NCBI GenBank assembly: GCA_023228885.1
Contig: JALOAJ010000028.1
Coordinates: forward strand, 1-29,941
From: Bacillota bacterium
GTDB lineage: Bacteria > Bacillota > Clostridia > Monoglobales > Firm-18
DNA: 29,941 nucleotides
Direction of reading: 5' to 3'
The notes beneath the pieces are model-generated. The model was not told the DNA's origin. It worked only from the letters and a program-made list of their open reading frames with translations, and did no database searches. This document shows, one piece after another, positions 6,309 through 14,467 of the stretch (its first letter is position 1; each line of letters starts with the position of its first letter). The position numbers and the translations under genes were made by a program.

Positions 6309-8521
6309 TTTGCTGCCCTTAGCCTATGTTGAAGCATTGAAAACCGCTGCATTTCGTAAACATTATCCACCATTGTTTTTATTACCTCGTCTCTGCCCAC
6401 CAAAACAACCAACTCCCTTGCCCTTGTTATGGCGGTATATAAAAGATTTCGGTTTTGAAGCATCGGCGCTATCGGATACATCGGCATAACAACCGCATCA
6501 AATTCGCTGCCCTGACTTTTATGTACAGTTACGGCATAAGCAAGGTCAATCTCGTCAAGGCGCATAAAATCATAAACCGCAATTTTATCATCAAATATTA
6601 CTGTTATCGTTTCATTTTTAGTGTCTATTGCTTCAATTCGCCCTATATCGCCGTTAAAAACGCCGATACCCTCGCTGTCATCCGATATTCCCTTCCACTC
6701 TGCTTGATAGTTATTTTTAATTTGCATAACCTTGTCGCCTTCACGGAAGGTAACCGCCCTAAAAAGCTTTTCCCTTTTATTTTTGTTCGGTGGATTTAAT
6801 GCTTTTTGCAATTGCTCGTTAAGCGCATTCACCCCTGTGGGACCTTTGCGTGTGGGGGTTAGCACCTGTATTTGGGAAACAGGGTCATAACGGTAAGTTG
6901 CAGGCAGTCGGCTTTTGCAAAGCTCAATAATGCTTTGCAAAACTTCCTGTCCGCTTTGTCTTGATACCAAAAAAAAGTCGCTATTTTTTTTGTTAAGCAC
7001 CGGATACTGACCGCTGTTGATTTTATGCGCATTTACAACAATCATACTTTCTTTTGCCTGCCGAAATATCTCGGTCAGCGAAACGGTATGTATCGCCCCC
7101 GAGGAAATAATATCGCTTAGCACAATCCCTGCGCCGACGGAAGGCAACTGGTCGCTGTCACCCACCATTATAAGACGGGTGCCCATTGCAACCGCTTTTA
7201 AAAGCGAATGGAACAGCACGATATCAACCATGCTCATCTCATCAACAATTAAAACGCTGCATTGCAAGGGGTTTTTATCATCACGGTTAAACTTTAAATC
7301 CTTCTCATCCTCCGAAAAGCCCACCTCGAGCAAACGATGCAATGTTTTTGCCTCCATGCCGCACACTTCGCTTATACGCTTTGCCGCCCTGCCGGTAGGG
7401 GCTGCAAGCGCAATCTTTTTGCCCAGCCCTTCCATCACCTTTTTAATGGCTTTGATTATAGTGGTTTTTCCGGTTCCGGGGCCGCCTGTAATAACAACCG
7501 CCCCATTTTCAAGTGAGGAATACACCGCTTCCTTTTGATGATATGCAAGCTTTATGTTATGTTCTTTTTCCATTTCGTTTATTATTGAGTCTGCCGTTAG
7601 GCGCGAATCGTTAAAACCGACCTGCGCAATTTTCGTAAGCAGCAAAGCCGCTTGCTTTTCTGAAAAATGCAGCGCCGGTTGATATATTGCTTGTGTTGTA
7701 GGGAGCTTTTCCTCCATAAGCATACCGGAAAACAGCATAGACGAAATAACCGCATCACATTCTCCGCTGTCAACCCCGATAAGGTTGCAGGTGTTGCGAA
7801 TGAGCACATTACGCGGAAGATAGGTGTGTCCGTTTAGCGCGCCTTCCCACAAAGTAAAGCTGATTGCCGCCTTAATTCGCGCGGGCGAATTAAGCGCGAC
7901 GCCCATATTGATTGCAATTTTATCCGCTGTTTTAAAACCAATGCCGTAAACCTCTTGCGCCAAAACATATGGATTGTTTTTCACAACATCAACCGAAGCG
8001 CCCCCAAAATGATTGTGCACCCTAACGGCATACGCCGCCGAAATACCGTACTTTTGCAAAAAGATTATAATGTCCTGCGCGCCAAGCTGCAAAGAATAGG
8101 ACTCGCCTATTTGGGCTGCCTTTTTTGGTGAAATTCCCTTTATTTGCGCAAGCTGTTCCGGGCTGTGCGCTATAACTTCAAGCGCCTTTTCGCCAAATTT
8201 ATTAATAATCTTTTCCGCCGTTGCTTGCCGCACCCCTTTTATAACGCCGGAAGAAAGGTACTTTAATATATCTGATTTTTCTTTCGGCATATCTTTTTCA
8301 AAATATTCAGCCTTAAACTGCCGTCCATATTCCGCATGCACCGTCCACGAACCTGTAACGGTAATCGTTTCACCTTCCGAAATATACGGCATGTAGCCTA
8401 TAACTGCAGTATATTCCGAATCAGTCTGCACATAACAAACAGCATAGTAGTTGTTGTTATTATAATAAACAACTTCTTCTACTACGCCTTTCAATGTTGT
8501 TTTGTCATTTGTAAAACTCAT
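6305..8521 (-). CDS. recD2: RecD2-type ATP-dependent DNA helicase (SF1B)
   Basis: The protein is 738 aa, the usual RecD2 length. An OB-like N-terminal domain is followed by helix-hairpin-helix segments (IKGVRQATAEKIINKFG, IKGISPKKAAQIG, about 94-140, and VYGIGFKTADKIA near 190). The helicase core has Walker A GGPGTGKT (346-353), Walker B VDEMSM (426-431) and YAVTVHKSQGSEF near the C-terminus. RecD2 is a 5'-3' helicase found in bacteria that need not have RecBC, and works in replication-fork repair and mismatch repair. The ATG at 8521 has GGAG 10 bases upstream, inside the end of the preceding gene, from which it is separated by one base. Downstream it overlaps comF by 4 bases. Confidence 0.95.
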   Translation of the reverse strand: MSFTNDKTTLKGVVEEVVYYNNNNYYAVCYVQTDSEYTAVIGYMPYISEGETITVTGSWTVHAEYGRQFKAEYFEKDMPKEKSDILKYLSSGVIKGVRQATAEKIINKFGEKALEVIAHSPEQLAQIKGISPKKAAQIGESYSLQLGAQDIIIFLQKYGISAAYAVRVHNHFGGASVDVVKNNPYVLAQEVYGIGFKTADKIAINMGVALNSPARIKAAISFTLWEGALNGHTYLPRNVLIRNTCNLIGVDSGECDAVISSMLFSGMLMEEKLPTTQAIYQPALHFSEKQAALLLTKIAQVGFNDSRLTADSIINEMEKEHNIKLAYHQKEAVYSSLENGAVVITGGPGTGKTTIIKAIKKVMEGLGKKIALAAPTGRAAKRISEVCGMEAKTLHRLLEVGFSEDEKDLKFNRDDKNPLQCSVLIVDEMSMVDIVLFHSLLKAVAMGTRLIMVGDSDQLPSVGAGIVLSDIISSGAIHTVSLTEIFRQAKESMIVVNAHKINSGQYPVLNKKNSDFFLVSRQSGQEVLQSIIELCKSRLPATYRYDPVSQIQVLTPTRKGPTGVNALNEQLQKALNPPNKNKREKLFRAVTFREGDKVMQIKNNYQAEWKGISDDSEGIGVFNGDIGRIEAIDTKNETITVIFDDKIAVYDFMRLDEIDLAYAVTVHKSQGSEFDAVVMPMYPIAPMLQNRNLLYTAITRARELVVLVGRDEVIKTMVDNVYEMQRFSMLQHRLRAAK

Positions 8522-8522
8522 A

Positions 8523-8861
8523 CTATTTTTTCTCCATAAGGTTTATGTATTCCGCACGGCTGAGCACATTGACAAACTCATAATCCTTGCAAATTTTTTT
8601 TAATATTTCGGGAGTTTCATCAGTTGAACCGCAATCAACAACATAAATTTCGGGAACCTGCCTGCCCCCCAATCGGTTCAAGCTTTTCCAAACGGTAGTG
8701 CGTATGATGTTTTCTATATAATCTTGTTGATTTTTCACCAGAATTACAATAAAAAAATCATTATTATATTTGTAAATTTCATGATAGATATTTTTTATCA
8801 TTTGTATAATGCCGAAAATAGCGAAAAAGCAAACAACGGCAGAGAAAAAAACATTTGACAT
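8523..8861 (-). CDS. Membrane-anchored protein with a truncated glycosyltransferase-2-like domain
   Basis: A 112-aa protein. One N-terminal membrane helix (about 4-24, VFFSAVVCFFAIFGIIQMI) is followed by a cytoplasmic segment resembling the first strands of a GT-A glycosyltransferase: FFIVILVKNQQDYIENIIRT, then EIYVVDCGSTDETPEILKKIC (VDxGSxDxT nucleotide-sugar motif). The rest of a GT-2 enzyme, including the second acidic motif and catalytic base, is absent, so catalysis is doubtful. The ATG at 8861 has GGGGTGG 5 bases upstream. Its stop is one base before recD2. Small proteins of this type recur next to recD2 in Clostridia in my recollection, but I know no function; a nucleotide-sugar sensor is only a guess. 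Confidence 0.65.
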   Translation of the reverse strand: MSNVFFSAVVCFFAIFGIIQMIKNIYHEIYKYNNDFFIVILVKNQQDYIENIIRTTVWKSLNRLGGRQVPEIYVVDCGSTDETPEILKKICKDYEFVNVLSRAEYINLMEKK

Positions 8862-8906
8862 TCTAACCACCCCGTATGATATTTTATGCACACGGGACAA
8901 AAATTG

Positions 8907-9629
8907 TTACCGAACTTTGCTTAAAAAGCTTTGCGTTCTGCAATTTTGCGGATTTTGAAAAATCTGATGGGGCGTTCCGGTTTCCGCAATAAGCCCATCA
9001 TCCATAAAAACAACCCTGTCTGCCGCATCCGCCGCAAAACCCATTTCGTGAGTGACAACAACCATAGTCATGCCCTCGGTGGCAAGGCTTTTCATAACAT
9101 CAAGCACCTCGCCTACCATTTCAGGGTCAAGTGCGCTTGTCGGCTCGTCAAACAACATTATTTCAGGCGACATTGCAAGCGACCTCGCTATCGCTATTCG
9201 TTGCTTTTGCCCCCCCGAAAGCTGAATGGGGTACGAACCTGCCTTTTCCAACAGCCCCACCCTTTTTAAAAGGCTGTAAGCCCTTTCCTGCGCTTGCGAT
9301 ACTGTAAGCTTTTTAAGGCGAATCGGGGCAAGGGTTATATTATCCATTACCGTCAAATGCGGGAACAGGTTAAACTGCTGAAAGACCATGCCCATTTTTT
9401 GACGAAGGGTGTTTATATCCGCGCCCTTTCTTGTTATTTCATCACCGTCAATTATTATCTTACCCGAGGTTGGCTCCTCAAGCAAATTAAGGCAACGCAA
9501 AAAGGTGCTCTTGCCCGAGCCGGACGGTCCGATTACCGCAACCACCTCTCCTTTGGCAATGTGTTCGGTGATGCCTTTTAAAACCTCAATATTCCCAAAG
9601 TTCTTTTTTAAATTATCAGCGTAAATCAC
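8907..9629 (-). CDS. glnQ: Polar amino acid ABC transporter, ATP-binding protein
   Basis: A 240-aa ATPase, the exact usual length of GlnQ/HisP proteins, which power uptake of polar amino acids at the inner face of the membrane. Walker A is GPSGSGKS (34-41), the signature LSGGQ is at 137-141, Walker B is IMLFDEP (157-163) and the switch histidine is in VVVTHEM. I chose the GTG at 9629, giving MIYADNLKKNFGNIEVLKGI, because it matches the family N-terminus and GAGGGGAG lies about 11 bases upstream; a TTG at 9650 would overlap that ribosome site. It overlaps the end of the permease gene by 14 bases, so the two are coupled. Substrate cannot be told from the ATPase. Confidence 0.94.
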   Translation of the reverse strand: MIYADNLKKNFGNIEVLKGITEHIAKGEVVAVIGPSGSGKSTFLRCLNLLEEPTSGKIIIDGDEITRKGADINTLRQKMGMVFQQFNLFPHLTVMDNITLAPIRLKKLTVSQAQERAYSLLKRVGLLEKAGSYPIQLSGGQKQRIAIARSLAMSPEIMLFDEPTSALDPEMVGEVLDVMKSLATEGMTMVVVTHEMGFAADAADRVVFMDDGLIAETGTPHQIFQNPQNCRTQSFLSKVR

Positions 9630-10314
9630 TTTTGCGAAGTCTCCCCTCAAAAGCGTTAAATAGTTTTGTCAAAATCTTTATGATGGTAAAGTATATAATT
9701 GCGACTGTGATAAGCGGTATAAAAGCGTTATATGTTCTGCTTATTATAAAATCCCCCGCCTTTGTCAAATCTTGAAGCGCGATATAGCCCACAATTGCCG
9801 TTTCCTTCATAAGCACAATAAACTCGTTTGCAAGAGAAGGAAAGGCGTTTTTCAGCGCCTGCGGTATTACTATATAGCGCATAGTTTGGAACTTTGAAAG
9901 CCCAAGGCTGGTTCCCGCCTCCGTTTGCCCGTAATCAACGGCAAGAATGCCGCCGCGAAAAATTTCCGCCACATACGCGCTGCTGTTTATTGAAAAGGCT
10001 ATAATCGCAATAAAAACCGCCGGCATTCCTTTAACCTGTCTAAAAACAATGTGATATATTATTAAAAGCTGGACAACAGACGGAGTTCCTCTTATAACAT
10101 CAATAAAAGCGCTTGCAAATATGTAAGGAAACCTTAAAATTCCCTTTGATTTATCGCCAAGCTTCATTAACGCCAAAATCAAGCCAAGAAAAACGCCTAT
10201 AATTGCCGAAAAAAAGGTAACCTGAACGGTAACCCCAAGCCCGCTTAGCAAAAGTTTATAACGGTTTCCGCCAATTAAAATCTCGTTTATTCTCACCAAA
10301 AAGTTGTTCAACAA
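9616..10314 (-). CDS. glnP: Polar amino acid ABC transporter, permease protein
   Basis: A 232-aa membrane protein of the His/Glu/Gln/Arg/opine permease family. Hydrophobic helices begin with LLLSGLGVTVQVTFFSAIIGVFLGLILAL. The EAA-type cytoplasmic loop that docks on the ATPase is EAGTSLGLSKFQTMRYIVIPQALKNAFPSLANEFI (about 132-166), preceded by the conserved INSSAYVAEIFRGGI. One permease gene suggests a homodimer. The start is one of two adjacent TTG codons (10314 or 10311) with AAGGGGG 4-7 bases upstream. It lies 157 bp after the binding-protein gene, the gap holding a strong hairpin, and overlaps the ATPase gene. Confidence 0.93.
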   Translation of the reverse strand: MLNNFLVRINEILIGGNRYKLLLSGLGVTVQVTFFSAIIGVFLGLILALMKLGDKSKGILRFPYIFASAFIDVIRGTPSVVQLLIIYHIVFRQVKGMPAVFIAIIAFSINSSAYVAEIFRGGILAVDYGQTEAGTSLGLSKFQTMRYIVIPQALKNAFPSLANEFIVLMKETAIVGYIALQDLTKAGDFIISRTYNAFIPLITVAIIYFTIIKILTKLFNAFEGRLRKSDLR

Positions 10315-10414
10315 TGAACCCCCTTATAATGTAACGGTAGAAAAAATATCGATTGTAGAAATTTTTTCTTACATTAGTGCGTTCCCACAAAGTTACAATT
10401 GCACAACAACCAAT

Positions 10415-10452
10415 GTCGGGCGCAAAGCAAGCGTATTGCATTGCAGCCCGAC
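10415..10452 (-). other. Intergenic stem-loop between binding-protein and permease genes
   Basis: GTCGGGC (10452-10446 on the minus strand) pairs with GCCCGAC (10421-10415), and the inner TGCAATGCAA/TTGCTTTGC bases extend the stem with one mismatch. There is no T-run after it, so it is more likely an mRNA-stabilising or processing hairpin than a full terminator. Such elements favour excess binding protein over membrane subunits. Confidence 0.6.
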
Positions 10453-10471
10453 GCATTTTATGTTAAAAACA

Positions 10472-11230
10472 TTATTGGATATATTCTTTTACAAGCTTTT
10501 CATATGTACCGTCTTGCTTAATTTTATCAAGCGCATCATTAACCTTTTTGAGAAGTGCGGAATTGTCTTTTTTAATTGCCATTGCATATTCTTCGGCTTC
10601 CATTCCGCTTTCGATTGCAACAATTTTACCCTCATTTGATGCCACATATTCTTTGGCGGGGTTTGAATCGATTACAACTGCATCTATTCTGCCGTTTACT
10701 AAATCCATAACGGCATCTATGCCCTTTTTATAACGCTTAACTTCTTTAACTGTATAATCTTCTTCTTCCTCGGTAACTATTATATCGCCTGTTGTGCCTT
10801 CTTGCACGCCGACCACCTTGCCGTCAAGGTCAAGCGCATCTTTTATTGTGCCGTCTACCGGTATAATAATCATTTGATTTGCTTCAAAATATGTATTGGT
10901 AAAATCAACTTCCTTTTTTCTGTCTTCCGTAACGGTCATTCCTGCTGCAATCAAGTCAATTTTGCCGCTTGCAAGCGAGCCAATCAACGATTTAAACTCC
11001 ATGTTTTCGATTTTTAGCTCGGCATTAATCCTTTTTGCTATTTCTTTTACCATTGCCACATCAAAGCCGTCCGGCTGACCATCGTCACCAATGTACTCAA
11101 ACGGCGGGAATTCCGCATTTGTGCCCATCACCAATGTATCGCTTGATTGCTGTGTACAACTTACAACAGATGCAACGATAAACACTAATACCATAATAAA
11201 CATAACTGATTTAAATAACCTTTTTTTCAT
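10472..11230 (-). CDS. Polar amino acid ABC transporter, substrate-binding lipoprotein
   Basis: A 252-aa periplasmic-binding-protein type 2 (SBP family 3). The N-terminus is a lipoprotein signal: KKRLFK, a hydrophobic core MFIMVLVFIVASV, and the lipobox VVSC with the lipidated Cys near residue 25. The mature protein starts with DTLVMGTNAEFPPFEYIGDDGQPDGFDVAMVKEIAKRI, the family hallmark. Other family blocks are LIAAGMTVTEDRKKEVDFTNTYFEANQMII and VVGVQEGTTGDI. The ATG at 11230 has AAGGAGG 6 bases upstream; a longer open frame to 11326 contains the promoter and is not coding. It is first gene of the transporter operon. Substrate is an amino acid, not resolvable further; the arginine and glutamine types are closest in style. 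Confidence 0.93.
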   Translation of the reverse strand: MKKRLFKSVMFIMVLVFIVASVVSCTQQSSDTLVMGTNAEFPPFEYIGDDGQPDGFDVAMVKEIAKRINAELKIENMEFKSLIGSLASGKIDLIAAGMTVTEDRKKEVDFTNTYFEANQMIIIPVDGTIKDALDLDGKVVGVQEGTTGDIIVTEEEEDYTVKEVKRYKKGIDAVMDLVNGRIDAVVIDSNPAKEYVASNEGKIVAIESGMEAEEYAMAIKKDNSALLKKVNDALDKIKQDGTYEKLVKEYIQ

Positions 11231-11297
11231 TTTTTGCCTCCTTAATTTTGTTTTAAATTTGTTGCCCGTCAAACATAATATCAGGCAACACTTTTCA

Positions 11298-11326
11298 ATT
11301 ATATTATATTTTACAAGCATTTGCAA
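11298..11326 (-). promoter_or_regulatory. Promoter of the amino acid ABC transporter operon
   Basis: TTGCAA (11326-11321), 17 bp, TATAAT (11303-11298) point toward the binding-protein gene. The leader that follows holds an inverted repeat, GTTGCC...GGCAAC (about 11288-11260), of unknown role. Confidence 0.75.
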
Positions 11327-11360
11327 TATATTTAAAACTTTTAGCCAAAAAGCGTCTTTT

Positions 11361-11609
11361 TTATACAGATTTGGATTTGATTAATTGGGCTTTTTGCACC
11401 CTCGAAAGCCTTTTTATTTCCATCTCCCTTTTTAACGCAGCCGATTTTTCATTGATTTTTTCTTGATACACAAGCCGAACCGGAAGGCGCGCTCGCGTGT
11501 ATTTCGCGCCCTTGCCGCTATTATGTTCTTTTATTCGTTGTTTTATGTCAACCGTCCATCCGGTGTAATAAGTTTTATCCGCACATTGCACAATATATAC
11601 AAAAGGCAA
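11361..11609 (-). CDS. GIY-YIG domain nuclease-like protein (UPF0213/YhbQ type)
   Basis: An 82-aa protein consisting only of a GIY-YIG fold: FVYIVQCADKTYYTGWTVDIKQRIKEHNSGKGAKYTRARLPVRLVYQE, with the YIV...YTG pair and the catalytic-type Arg in IKQRIKEHN. Stand-alone members may act on DNA, but the cell role is unsettled. The start is a TTG at 11609 with GGAGG 5 bases upstream; no ATG is available. It lies 12 bases after dtd and probably shares its message. Confidence 0.9.
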   Translation of the reverse strand: MPFVYIVQCADKTYYTGWTVDIKQRIKEHNSGKGAKYTRARLPVRLVYQEKINEKSAALKREMEIKRLSRVQKAQLIKSKSV

Positions 11610-11621
11610 TACCGCCTCCCC

Positions 11622-12059
11622 CTATCCCTCAAGCACAACTGTAAAAGGACCATCATTTACAAGTGCAACCTCCATTTTTGCCCCAAATATACCGGTTTGC
11701 ACTATTTTGAAATGCTGCCGACATTCTGCTGCAAAATAATCAACCAGCTCACTTGCCTTCTCGGGGTTTGCCGCCTTTACAAAGCTTGGTCTGTTCCCCT
11801 TTTTGCAGTCAGCGCAAAGGGTAAACTGAGAAACAATCAAAATTGCGCCGCCAACATCCAAAGCCGATAAATTTGTTTTACCATCGCCATCGGGAAAAAT
11901 CCTAAGCTTTGAAATTTTTTCGGCAAGCTGCTTTGCGCCTTGTTTTGTGTCATCGTCAAAAACACCTACAAGGGCTAAATATCCCCTTCCAATCTTGCCG
12001 ACAATTTCTTTATCAACCGTTACGCAAGCCTCCGTTACCCTTTGCAACACTATTTTCAT
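11622..12059 (-). CDS. dtd: D-aminoacyl-tRNA deacylase
   Basis: A 145-aa enzyme of normal length that hydrolyses D-amino acids (and glycine) mischarged on tRNA, protecting translation. The cross-subunit active-site motifs are SQFTL (about 80-84) and the Gly-cisPro motif NDGPFT near 136-141, where GPVT is more usual. The N-terminus MKIVLQRVTEACVTVD is typical. The ATG at 12059 has GGAGG 7 bases upstream and overlaps the stop of the glycosylase gene in an ATGA, so the two are translationally coupled. Confidence 0.95.
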   Translation of the reverse strand: MKIVLQRVTEACVTVDKEIVGKIGRGYLALVGVFDDDTKQGAKQLAEKISKLRIFPDGDGKTNLSALDVGGAILIVSQFTLCADCKKGNRPSFVKAANPEKASELVDYFAAECRQHFKIVQTGIFGAKMEVALVNDGPFTVVLEG

Positions 12060-12568
12060 GTAATATCCTCCGCAACAAAACGCCAAAGCCTGTTTCTGTC
12101 ATGCTCGGAGGCATAATCTATTCCAATGCGTTTTGTGGCATTGAATTTCGGCAAAAAACCGTCATCCTCAAGCCAAATTTCGTTTGAGCCAACCAAGCAT
12201 ACGGCGTTTAGGCTTCTATCTATTTTCATGTGTTTTGTAAGCTTACCCGGGCCGTCAAAGCCCTCGACGCCACGAATGAGCACCGCCTGGGGAAACCCCT
12301 TTTCCCCGGTGACAACATTAAATAAGTTGTGTATTCCATAGCATAAATACACATACGCTATGCCGCCTTGCTCATACAGCGGCCATGTGCGGCGAGTAAC
12401 TCCGCTGCGAGCGTGGCATGCCGTATCATCTTCGCCGAAGTAAATTTCCGTCTCGGTGATACGACGCTTAATAACATTGCCTTCCGCATTTCGGCATAAG
12501 AACTTGCCAAGCAATAGCGGCGCCGTTTCGGTTGCAGGCCTAATATAAAATTTTTTTGTTATTCTCAT
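12056..12568 (-). CDS. 3-methyladenine DNA glycosylase, AAG/MPG type
   Basis: A 170-aa base-excision enzyme, slightly short for the family (about 180-200), that removes alkylated and deaminated purines. The family core is intact: RRITETEIYFGEDDTACHARSGVTRRTWPLYEQGGIAYVYLCYGIHNLFNVV. This includes the catalytic-type Glu in ITETE and the YVY loop that intercalates in DNA; QAVLIRGVE and GPGKLTKHMKID follow. The ATG at 12568 has only a weak AGGA upstream, suggesting low expression. It is first of a coupled set with dtd and the GIY-YIG gene. Confidence 0.93.
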   Translation of the reverse strand: MRITKKFYIRPATETAPLLLGKFLCRNAEGNVIKRRITETEIYFGEDDTACHARSGVTRRTWPLYEQGGIAYVYLCYGIHNLFNVVTGEKGFPQAVLIRGVEGFDGPGKLTKHMKIDRSLNAVCLVGSNEIWLEDDGFLPKFNATKRIGIDYASEHDRNRLWRFVAEDIT

Positions 12569-12595
12569 ATAATAATATCCTATATAAAAAATGGT

Positions 12596-12929
12596 ATGAG
12601 CAAGCCTGTAAGCCGGGTTCTGTATCAGATGACCATCTATCTAGGCAATGCATTTCTGCATTGCTCAAGCCACCCTTCGGGGCATATGCCGGGCAGGCGC
12701 CCCTGTCGGTGTTGCTGCGAGTGGGGTTTGCATGGCCGATAAGTCGCCTTACCGCCGGTGAGCTTTTACCTCACCTTTCCACCTGTACTGCACATATATG
12801 CAGTAGTCTATTTCTGTTGCACTGTCCTTAGAGTCGCCTCTACCGGGAGTTACCCGGCACCCTTGCCCTATGCAGCCCGGACTTTCCTCGTCGGGCAAAA
12901 CACCCGCCGCGGCCATCCGGCTTACTCAT
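12596..12929 (-). ncRNA. rnpB: RNase P RNA
   Basis: The minus strand carries the catalytic RNA that matures tRNA 5' ends. The 5' and 3' ends pair in P1 (ATGAGTAAGCC with GGCTTGCTCAT). The universally conserved blocks are present: GAGGAAAGTCCGGGCT near the 5' end and ACAGAACCCGGCTTACAG near the 3' end, with GGGTAACTCCCGG, the AAGGTGAGGTAAAAGCTCACC stem and GGTAAGGCGACTTATCGG between them. Length is about 334 nt. The 5' end overlaps the last codons of the nif3-like gene, so its promoter must lie within that gene or the RNA is processed from a longer transcript. Confidence 0.96.
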
Positions 12930-13692
12930 AGTATGTTGTTTTTCGTTTTGAAATTGTTATTTGCAAATCTTTAAATATGCCCGAAAGCCTTTTATGAATT
13001 TCACGGCATATAATATTTTCCGTTTCAAAGTGGCCCGCCTCAATAAGACAAAGCCCAAGCTGCGCCGCCTTTTGTTCATCGCTGTATTTCGCCTCGCCGG
13101 TAACCAACGCATCACACCCGCTTTGTTTTGCACTCTCTATCATATATCCGCCGGAACCGCCGCAAACTCCCACCGTTTGAATTGTTTTGCTTGCATCGCC
13201 AACACGCTTTATTACCGCGCTGTTAAGCGTGTTTTTCACAAAACCGGCAAATTCGCCAAGCGTTTGCTTTTTTACACGACCCATTCGTGCGCCGCCGTCA
13301 AAGCCAGGGGCACAAAGGTCAACCACATTTGAAAGCTCCAATTCATGTGCCAGCGCATCATTAACGCCGCCTTTTGCCGTATCCAAGTTTGTGTGTGCGG
13401 CATACAGCGAAATGTTGTTTCGTATCAGTCGTTGCAAAAGCATTCCCGTAACGGTATCGTCCGTTACCGAATTTATAGCGTTAAAAATTATCGGATGATG
13501 TGTAATGATAAGGTCTGCGCCCATTTTGACAGCCTCGGAAATAATATCATTATCCGCATCAAGCGCAATCAGTATGGTGTTCACCTTAGAATTATAGCTT
13601 CCCACCAACAAGCCTACATTATCCCATTTTTCCGCAAGCGCTTTTGGCGCATATTCTTCCATCACTGCGGCTATGTCAAGAACAGTTATCAT
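12922..13692 (-). CDS. Nif3-like dinuclear metal-centre protein (GTP cyclohydrolase 1 type 2 homologue)
   Basis: A 256-aa protein, the short form of the Nif3/YqfO family without the inserted central domain. The metal-ligand motifs are THHPIIF (about 64-70), HTNLD (100-104) and EAGHFETE near 218-225, in the positions expected for a di-metal site. The family forms toroidal hexamers; the biochemical role is not settled and the cyclohydrolase name comes from homology. The ATG at 13692 has CGGAGG 6 bases upstream and overlaps trmK by 17 bases. The Firmicute order rpoD-trmK-nif3 is kept. The stop codon TAA lies inside the RNase P RNA P1 stem. Confidence 0.93.
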   Translation of the reverse strand: MITVLDIAAVMEEYAPKALAEKWDNVGLLVGSYNSKVNTILIALDADNDIISEAVKMGADLIITHHPIIFNAINSVTDDTVTGMLLQRLIRNNISLYAAHTNLDTAKGGVNDALAHELELSNVVDLCAPGFDGGARMGRVKKQTLGEFAGFVKNTLNSAVIKRVGDASKTIQTVGVCGGSGGYMIESAKQSGCDALVTGEAKYSDEQKAAQLGLCLIEAGHFETENIICREIHKRLSGIFKDLQITISKRKTTYYE

Positions 13693-14359
13693 GGTACACC
13701 TCCGAAAACCTTTGACGAAGATGAATTAACTCTGTCATTTTTTTTGCGCCGTCATTGCTCTTTGACAACGAGTGTATCGCAACATCAAGCGCACTAATCT
13801 TTTTTTGGATTAACTGCCCAAGCAATTTATCCTCATTTTCAATCAGCTTTTCGCCTATATAATAATAAAGGTCATCTTCAACTTTCGTTTTGCCTTTTTT
13901 GACAGCTATTATATTATACAGCTTATCTCCTTCTTTTGCAATAGCTTCATCGTATATGGTAAAAGATTTCGCATATAAGAACCTGCGAACCTCGGAAATC
14001 GCCGTCATGGGCTGTAACACAATACATTTTGCTTTTCTTGCAACAGGTAAGCCCTCCTGCAATATTTCGCAAATAATCTTGCCCCCCATCCCTGCTATTA
14101 CAATAACATCCGACTGCGGTATTTTATCAAGACCGCTACCCACAACAACGCTTATTTTATCATGTAAGCCATGTTTTTTTATGTTGGCAGCCGCTATATC
14201 GGCAGGACCTTTTACTATGTCTGATGCCACCGCGTGTAAAGCTATTCCCCTTTTCACAAGATAAATTGGTATGTAAGCATGGTCAGTGCCGATATCCGCA
14301 AGCATTTTGCAAGGCGGCACAAAAGAAGCCACCGCGGCAAGTCGAGGGGGCAACTTCAT
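13676..14359 (-). CDS. trmK: tRNA (adenine-22-N1)-methyltransferase
   Basis: A 227-aa Rossmann-fold SAM methyltransferase that makes m1A at position 22 of tRNAs. The SAM-binding strand is MLADIGTDHAYIPIYLVKRG, the second acidic residue is in AVASDIVKGP, and VIVIAGMGGKIICEIL with LQPMT... forms the catalytic-side motif (the family has NPxx-like blocks replaced by LQP). A helical C-terminal tail follows. The ATG at 14359 has AGGAG 6 bases upstream. It lies about 100 bp after rpoD and overlaps the nif3-like gene, as in many Firmicutes. Confidence 0.93.
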   Translation of the reverse strand: MKLPPRLAAVASFVPPCKMLADIGTDHAYIPIYLVKRGIALHAVASDIVKGPADIAAANIKKHGLHDKISVVVGSGLDKIPQSDVIVIAGMGGKIICEILQEGLPVARKAKCIVLQPMTAISEVRRFLYAKSFTIYDEAIAKEGDKLYNIIAVKKGKTKVEDDLYYYIGEKLIENEDKLLGQLIQKKISALDVAIHSLSKSNDGAKKMTELIHLRQRFSEVYHDNCS

Positions 14360-14467
14360 ATTTTTCTCCTGTTTACTAAAATCACTTGCATTAAAAAATG
14401 CTCCAATGCCCAACACGCCCTAAACAAAGATATTTAGACGGGCAGTATCCGCCGACACCATAAAAAA

